DNA of 64,000 bases from positions 49,699,783 to 49,763,782 of the forward strand of contig CM057228.1 of assembly GCA_029891385.1 (NCBI GenBank), in the 5' to 3' direction. The position numbers were made by a program, and so were the translations under genes. Source of the DNA: Erythroxylum novogranatense. Taxonomy: Eukaryota > Streptophyta > Magnoliopsida > Malpighiales > Erythroxylaceae. This document shows positions 56,390 through 64,000 of the stretch, one piece after another (the first letter of the stretch is position 1; every line of letters starts with the position of its first letter). The notes under the pieces were generated by a model, which was not told the DNA's origin, did not search any database, and saw nothing but the letters and a program-made list of their open reading frames with translations.

Positions 56390-57735
56390 AGGTACAATTT
56401 GGGAGCAAAGAAATTAAAGTGAGTCCAAAACACCCCTTTTGAGACATTTTCCGAAGTTCAGTACTCGTTTGTTGTCACGGAGTGGACAAAGAAAATTGAA
56501 AGATGAAAAATGGAAGAAAAAGAATTTTTTTAAAAATGTAAACAGCTGAAAAAAGAAGAAGAGAAAATGCAAAACGACAGCGCTGCAAGGACCTGGGAAA
56601 CGCAGATGTTGTCTGCGTTTCACGCAGGCCTCCTGCGTAAAACACAGGCAACGCAGTTGTGCGTTTAACGCACAACGCAGCGTTGCGTTGTGCGTTAAAC
56701 GCACAAGCTGTCTTACGTAGACAGTAGCGGCGTTTTGTAGGAGCACAAGCACGCAGGAGCTTAGGTTTTAAGTGGAGGTAATGTTTATTTGTCAAATCAT
56801 GGAACATTAGAGAGGAATAAAAAGCCACAGTAGCGGGCTGGAGAACAGAGAGTAGCGGCGCAGGAACCAAGCGTGGGCGTGAGCTACGCAAAGGGCTGGA
56901 GGCCTGCGGCTTGGCTGGAGCCTGCGTGGGGAGTAACAGCTGAGTGGTGCGGCGTAGGAGCAAAGCATAAGAGGAGAAAACTTATTTGTCTAATCAGGAA
57001 ATAGTGTCGCACTGGAGAATACAGAGAACACAGGAGAAAAACGCACCGTGGAAGCAAGGAGCAACGCAGGCATTGAGCAATAAGGAATTTTTGGCTATGG
57101 ATATTGGAAAGGGCTCAAACTATTTTTCAACAAAAAATATCCATGAAGGGCTCAACGACCCGACGCCGGTTTGGAGGTAAAATCGACGCCGACGACCCGG
57201 GTTAAATATTATTTTAATTATTTTGTTGTTTCTTTCCCTCATTAGAAATTGATTGTGTTGTCATGTTTTAATCGATTTAGGTTTTGTAAATGGATAATCG
57301 GATTTTTGTTATTATTCGGTTATTTGTGTATGAACCTATCGGGTATTGTGAATTGATGATTTTTAGTGCGTTCATTGAATCGTTAATTTCAAACCAATTG
57401 CTAGAATTTCGATATAATCTGTAATTGTTATGTTGAAATTCATGTGTAGCGACTAATGATTCATAATCATTAGGGATAACATGACCTAGGTTAAATGACC
57501 CGAGCGTATGTGATTGTTGCCTTGATTAATCGGTTTTCCTAATTCGTAATGCTACTGCCTAATTAAATCTAGAGGTCCTATCCTAGGTTGTTAGGTGGTT
57601 AATTAGGTTTAATCAACGATCATATCTTGATTAAAAAAAACCTAAGGAAAAACTCAGGTTAATTTTTAATCCATGATTAATAATTTCTAGGAGAGGTTAA
57701 AGAACAACAAATTAATAAAATTCACTTGCTTAGGG
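56390..57735 (+). repeat. Athila-like gypsy LTR, second copy (approximate)
   Basis: From about 57100 to 57690 it is collinear with 52000-52700 (GACGCCGACGACCCGG, TTTTGTTGTTTCTTTCCCTC, ACCTAGGTTAAATGACC, AATCGGTTTTCC, TGCCTAATTAAATCTAGAGG). 56390-57100 is GC-richer, full of ACGCAG and GCGTT motifs and with the inverted repeat at 56659-56704. The long open frames here (56414-56752, 56475-56963 on the minus strand) have no protein resemblance. Confidence 0.55.
56659..56704. repeat. Perfect 21-bp inverted repeat with 4-bp spacer
   Basis: Arm 56659-56679 starts GTGCGTTTAACGCAC and arm 56684-56704 is its exact reverse complement, separated by GCGT. Each arm is itself nearly self-complementary (GTGCGTTTAACGCAC), so three alternative hairpins are possible. 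The surrounding 150 bases repeat GCGTT and ACGCAG many times. Confidence 0.9.
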
Positions 57736-57739
57736 TTTA

Positions 57740-58820
57740 GGCCGAGATTGAACCAAAGAACCGGGTCCCTACCAAATTTCCCACTTTTATCATTTTTGCA
57801 TGTTTTCTTTAATTTGTTTTTATTAGTTAGTTTCATTTTTATTTTATTTTCATCTTTAATTGTTTTTGAAACTAACTCTTTACCTTTACATTACAGATTG
57901 GAGGAATTGAATGATGAAGAAAAATGTGAAGAAACGTTCGAAATATTTCCGGAATGTATGGACTTCGTCCGAATTGAGAAGTTGAGGATAAGGAAGATGC
58001 TAAACGGGGATGACGATCAATTAAGGTCCTCACGTGGAGGAGCCGCATGTAACACCCGAAGATCACAATTTTGTCACGTGAGGAGAAAAAGGAGTCGAGC
58101 CAGCAACTCTAAACAAAGGCGCTTCTTGGGAGGCAACCCAAAGGAAGTAAATTTCTTTTCCTTTATATTTTCGCATTACTTTTTATTTGCATGTGTGTTT
58201 TCAAATTTGTTTGTTTTACTTGTTTTTAAGTTTTCAATCAAAATGAGAGAAAGAATAAAACAAACGAAACAAACATTTTCTCATTTTCTATTGCTTCTAG
58301 GATTATATAATCATGATTGGAGTGTGGATTGACTGGATAATTTCATAGCAACTTTAGCATGTACTTTTGCTCTTGTGATTGGTCAATATGCATTATCTTT
58401 AGAAGAGTATTGACTAATGGTGACAAAGCCATTTGAGATTTTGAGCCTTAATTGGTGACACATCCATATCGGTCTCATTGCCTTTTGATAATGTGTGACC
58501 TTCATGACATGTACATCTTGATTTTGCGTTGAATTTCTATTCGAGACCACATTTTTATCACATGCATTAACATGGATATGATTAGGCATTCTTTATTTTT
58601 CATAAGCTACATTGGCTAAATGACCTACCCTATTGACATGATTTTTTTCTTGATAAACCCATTTGAGCTTTGAGCTTTAACCTTTCTTTTTGTATAAACC
58701 ACATTTTATGCTTTTAAACTTAACCAAATGTCCTACCTAAGTCATAAAGTTAGTGGAATATTTGTGATTGTTGAGGTTGTTGATGTACAAAATTCTAAGT
58801 GTGGGGGTGTATATATGTAA
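57740..58820 (+). pseudogene. 3' internal end of a gypsy element (post-pol region)
   Basis: The segment AAACAAAGGCGCTTCTTGGGAGGCAACCCA-type (58097-58126) is the hallmark that follows pol in Athila-like gypsy elements, and CTAAGTGTGGGGG at 58792-58804 is a polypurine-like tract. Upstream (57895-58030) a frame reads EELNDEEKCEETFEIFPE, without recognisable function. Most of gag and pol are missing between this and the LTR-like DNA on the left, so it is a deletion derivative. Confidence 0.55.
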
Positions 58821-59660
58821 GGGTTGGTTATAATCTTGGGATGTTATTTTATGTCTTATCATTGAGATTCCCATGTTGATGTAGTTTATTTAAATTTTTA
58901 CAAGAAAAGAAAAGAAAAAAATTGAAAAAAATGTTTAAAATAAATTTATCAAGGAAGAATTGCATGTGTGTTGAAAAGTTGTTTATAATTTATGCATCTT
59001 CCTAGAGTTGTAATGGTTGAGTTATTTGAGTATGTTGAATATGAGGTTGAGGTTTGCTTGAAAGGTTCACTCTTGTGATTTCATTGAGATGAATTGTATG
59101 AGTGATTCCTTTGGATTAATATATGCTTCATGTGGTTTGTGTGTGAGAGTTGAATGAGGTTGTGAAATGTAAATGTTGCATTCGGCATAACTGACGGTAC
59201 CCAGTTTTTGATTAAGTGTTACCTTTGTTTCACTAGCTTTGATGACTTTCATGCTACTTGACCCAAATATATCTCACCTTACCCCTGCCTACATTACAAC
59301 CTTGAAAAGTCCTTTGATTCATGATTTTGCGTGTGAACATTAGTGGTGGAGAAATGAAATGATATGCAAAGTTGTGGATTGTCATGTTCATGAATGGTAT
59401 TGAGGGTACTCATTGATATATTTTAATTAAACACATTTTCGAGTCTACCATTAGATTGCTCAGTTTTTGAAGATATTAAATGTTGATTGATCATGAGTAA
59501 AAGCTTGGAATGTTGACTTCTTGCTATGATTTTTAAAAGTTATTCATCTTTGCTTATGATTATATTGTCTTGGAAAATATGGGAATTGAGTAAATGTTTC
59601 GGATCTTTGAGCTTAATTTGGATGTTTTGCCCGAGGACGGTCAAAAGCTAAGTGTGGGGC
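58821..59660. other. Gypsy-related non-coding DNA
   Basis: No gene. It begins after one purine tract and ends with another (GAGGACGGTCAAAAGCTAAGTGTGGGG, about 59633-59659). Such GAGGACG...AAGTGTGGGG tracts occur just before 3' LTRs of Athila-like elements. Confidence 0.4.
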
Positions 59661-59667
59661 TTAAGAA

Positions 59668-59812
59668 TTTAGAGTTAAAATATTTGACCATAAAGGAACT
59701 TGTACAAAAGGATGATATTATATTAGAACATCTTTTTACTAAGTATATTCTAGTTGATCCTTTAATTAAAGGACTTTGGTCTGTTGTTTTTGATATACAT
59801 GTCTTTGTATGA
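59668..59812 (+). pseudogene. Copia RNase H remnant, copy 2
   Basis: 136 bases almost identical to 56158-56293 (two or three differences), encoding NLELKYLTIKELVQKDDIIL through LIKGLWSVVFDIHVFV. Followed by TATGATGATTTTG..., which has the look of the start of a copia LTR; copy 1 continues differently. Preceded by the gypsy purine tract rather than by more copia sequence. Confidence 0.65.
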
Positions 59813-60234
59813 TGATTTTGAAGTCCTTTGACACTATTAATTAAAGATAATTATATATTTAATCTATATCTATTTTTCTTCTTTTGGGTTGTGATTGTAT
59901 TTATATATTAATGATTATCAATTTATTTTAAGTCGATTTATTATTTATGCTATCATGATACATGTGAAAGTATTAACACAGTTGTGTGTAATCTATAGCA
60001 TGTTACAAGTCATTTGGCACATATATATAGTTAGACCTTTATCTTTCGTTTCTCAATACATTCAAGTATCTCAAGATATTGTCGGGTTTATAAGACATAC
60101 AAGGATATATGTTTTAATCTCATAAAAGTTTTTCCTAGTACAATTTAACATACAGTGAGGGAAAAGATATTTCTATTTTATTTTAGTATAAATTTTAGAA
60201 ATTAAGAACAATAAATGAAACATGGTAAATTGTA
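59813..60234. other. AT-rich DNA, possibly copia LTR
   Basis: Follows the copia RNase H end and may be LTR sequence, but no second copy exists in the window for comparison and no TG/CA border could be set. Confidence 0.3.
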
Positions 60235-60530
60235 CTCCTTCGATTCATAATAAGAGTCGTTTTAGAAAAATACACGTTTATTAAGAAAGCTAATAAAATT
60301 ATAGATATACCTTATTAAACTCTCATAAAATTATCTCGGTAATCAGCATCTTAAATGAAATTGTGAGAGAAATTGTCTTGAAATTGTTATCTGTATAATT
60401 AAGATGAGAGAAAAATGAAAGGTTAATTTTGGAAAAAAAAGTTATAAACATGCATACAAAGTCAAGAATGACACTTATTTTGAATAATTAAAATGTATCT
60501 AAAACGACTCTTATTATAAATCGGAGGGAG
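60235..60530. mobile_element. Complete Stowaway (Tc1/Mariner-type) MITE
   Basis: 296 bases with terminal inverted repeats: CTCCTTCGATTCATAATAAG at the left against CTTATTATAAATCGGAGGGAG-type at the right. TA lies on the left (60233-60234), with a decayed AA on the right. CTCCCTCCG ends are the Stowaway hallmark. No coding capacity. Confidence 0.88.
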
Positions 60531-61591
60531 AAGATCATTTGGTTACCGTTATAATTTATCACGCGCTATTTTCTCACTAAAGTTAGGAAAAATGTTAGAT
60601 ATATGATTGTGATGGATCTTTATCATTCATAACATATATTTATGATATCTTCTAATATTTAAAGCTTTATGGTACCGAATGGGCTTCGATTAAGTTTGGA
60701 CATTATGTTTTACAATAATCAGCTGATACAATATCCTTTTATTTCTCTTATCATTTATTTTATTTATTACAAATACATTAACCAGTGTTTGTCTAAATGA
60801 GAGAATGATTCCATCTATCAATTATCATTTTGAAAAGTTAATGTTGAGAAAACTAAATTTGTATCTAGCATTAAGATATAGTGGCTCAATAAGTGATCTA
60901 TCAAAATTACACAAAATTGAATGAAGAAAATGGGTGGTGTTCTTTATTAAGCCTATGATAGAAAGGATCAACAAAATTACAATTATTAGGTATCTTCCAA
61001 GTGTTTAAATTATAGGATAGTGTTACGTGGGCAAGGGCAAGGGCAAAATTACAATTATTAGGTATCTTCCAAGTGTTTAAATTATTACCGATATATTAGG
61101 GTCATTTTTTTAAACTTTGTTCAGCATGTATAAAATGTTAAGAACGATCTGGTTCTCAGTGGATAAGAAAGAAATCAATAGGATTCAATTGGAATGGAAC
61201 CACTGCTTCTAGTCCCAGAGCCCAGCCCACTCCGGAGATTTCAATGAACTCGAAAATAGCCTAAATGATCATATGACCGGGCTATGGATTCCCTTGTTGG
61301 CATGGCTGGTATTGATAATTCCGCCCCTCCATTTACATTTTTGATAACCAGCAGGCATCTCTTCATGCCCAGCACGTAGCAAGGTGACGCCATGCCTTTA
61401 CTGCCCTCTCCCCACGTGTTACTCATGCAGTACTACAATCATCCGCTGCATGCAAATTGCAACTGTATTGCTTAGACCAGAAAATATTCTTTAAGTGCAC
61501 TCAAAACCATGGAACAAATTACCTTTACACAGCTCGTCACAGCCTACTTACCGTTCCCGTCGCCGGAAGCCAATATTAAGAAGAACTAAAG
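60531..61591. other. Upstream region of the protease gene
   Basis: Mostly AT-rich. Contains a 42-bp direct repeat (60972-61013 and 61044-61085) separated by 30 bases that include the GGGCAA triplet run. The proximal 400 bases should hold the promoter. Confidence 0.5.
61413..61418. promoter_or_regulatory. G-box (CACGTG) upstream of the protease gene
   Basis: CACGTG in the context CCCCACGTGTTAC, 174 bases before the ATG. This is a core of ABRE/G-box elements bound by bZIP and bHLH factors. RD19 of Arabidopsis is a drought-responsive gene, so the site fits, but function is inferred from sequence only. Confidence 0.5.
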
Positions 61592-63239
<1,648 letters not shown>

Positions 63240-63480
63240 AATTTTCATGGTTCCACTAGTTACTTTGTTGGTCTTCCTAGGATTACGCACTCCATCTATT
63301 AATAGCTGGTCTTCTAAACAGACTTCTGTTCTGATTCAGATTTTACACCTTAATAGAATTCGATCTATAATTTACCCTGTTCTAAGCAGCCTAGTTACGT
63401 ACAGGACCTACCTTTCAGTTTTGCAACAACAAATTCAACGAGATTGTTATCATTCAATAACATAATCTGGGCCAATTAAT
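63240..63480 (+). other. 3' region of the protease gene
   Basis: Probable 3' untranslated sequence. The open frame that runs through to 63465 is a shifted reading of the last exon and not a gene. Confidence 0.4.
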
Positions 63481-63499
63481 CAACTCTCAGTATTTTTTG

Positions 63500-64000
63500 T
63501 GCCTTGAAACCAATGTTCTGTATTTCGTACCGTTTCGGCCGGTACCGGAACAGCCTAAATGATTCCGGGTTTGAATTCCGGACGGTACCGGCCGATTTCG
63601 GTCGGTACCGGCCGGTACCGCAATACCGGTACATTTCGGGACCAATCCGTAAACTTAAAATATTTGAGGGACTAAATTGAAAATAATTTTTTTACCTAAT
63701 TTTATCTACCCCGTCCCCGAACCCCGACGTTTTCAGATCTAGATCTGGTTTTCTCTTCTCTCCTTCGGTTTCTCCTTCCTCTCCTCACATCGCCGCTGCC
63801 GTCCTCCCTCCTCTCGCCGTCGTGTCTTCGTCGTCGCCTCCCCTCTGGTCAGCCAGCTCCTCCTCGTCGGCGCTTCTGGATTCTTCTTTGGTCTCCTCTC
63901 CTCTCTCCTACGCCGCACGCCTCCTCTCTTCTCCGGTGTCTCGCCTCGTCGTCGTCGTCTCGTCCTCGCCGTCTCCTCCTCACCGTCTCCTCCTCGCCTC
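63500..64000. repeat. CCGG-rich palindromic repeat and CT-rich tract
   Basis: 63525-63645 is packed with GGTACCGG, GGCCGGTACC and ACCGGTA palindromes (at least six). Low-complexity DNA follows; from 63740 to the window end it is nearly pure CTC/TCG/TCC on the + strand. It resembles the terminal region of a GC-rich plant repeat, with the rest beyond the window. No gene is visible. Confidence 0.6.

Noticed and set aside
56414..56963. Two overlapping minus-strand open frames of 112 and 162 residues
   Set aside because: They lie in GC-rich LTR-like DNA with inverted repeats; composition explains the lack of stops.
57748..58332. 194-residue open frame with a hydrophobic N-terminus
   Set aside because: It overlaps the post-pol hallmark of an Athila-like gypsy element, and its middle is low-complexity; no protein family fits.

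Overview
The window is nuclear DNA of a flowering plant, most likely a eudicot. The evidence is GT-AG introns, plant-specific protein families (an MKP1-type MAP-kinase phosphatase, an RD19-type papain-like protease, a DUF674 fragment) and plant transposon families (Tekay-like and Athila-like Ty3/gypsy, copia, CACTA, PIF/Harbinger, Stowaway, SINE, L1-type LINE). About four fifths is mobile DNA. Only two genes look intact: MKP1 (44762-47670) and the cysteine protease (61592-63239). No genuinely new biological system was found; the most unusual material is DNA structure inside the mobile elements.

Left part, 1-22927: a nest of chromovirus-type Ty3/gypsy elements. Element B (gag 11894-12925, pol 17711-20784, 3' LTR 20796-22927) carries two insertions. 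The first is element A, an internal-LTR-internal-LTR array (1-11893) sitting in B's gag. The second is a 4.8-kb solo LTR (C2, 12926-17710) with target duplication AGAAG. The second internal region of A is itself split by a 3.0-kb solo LTR (C1, 6470-9494) with target duplication TGCGG.

Middle part, 24866-41588: a second nest. A decayed CACTA element (TNP2 end, Ptta/TNPA-like gene, right terminus near 41588) is split by a PIF/Harbinger element (27450-41283) that encodes both a DDE transposase and the companion NAM-associated/Myb-like protein. The Harbinger is split by a 9.6-kb copia element (29158-38742) with two LTRs and target duplication GATGA.

Right part, 41589-64000: a gene-bearing stretch. 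It has a SINE with a 15-bp target duplication, the MKP1 gene with a small last exon, a DUF674 gene fragment, a Stowaway MITE cut by a LINE tail, a patchwork of Athila-like gypsy and copia remnants (about 52000-59812), a full Stowaway MITE, and the RD19-like protease with four exons and a G-box upstream. The last 500 bases are a CCGG-rich palindromic repeat followed by a CT-rich tract.

Near-identical repeats in the window disagree repeatedly at CTG/CAG trinucleotides, which read as CG, TCG or TC in one copy. This looks like a base-calling artefact at CHG-methylated sites rather than mutation, so many frameshifts in element A and the copia element may not be real.
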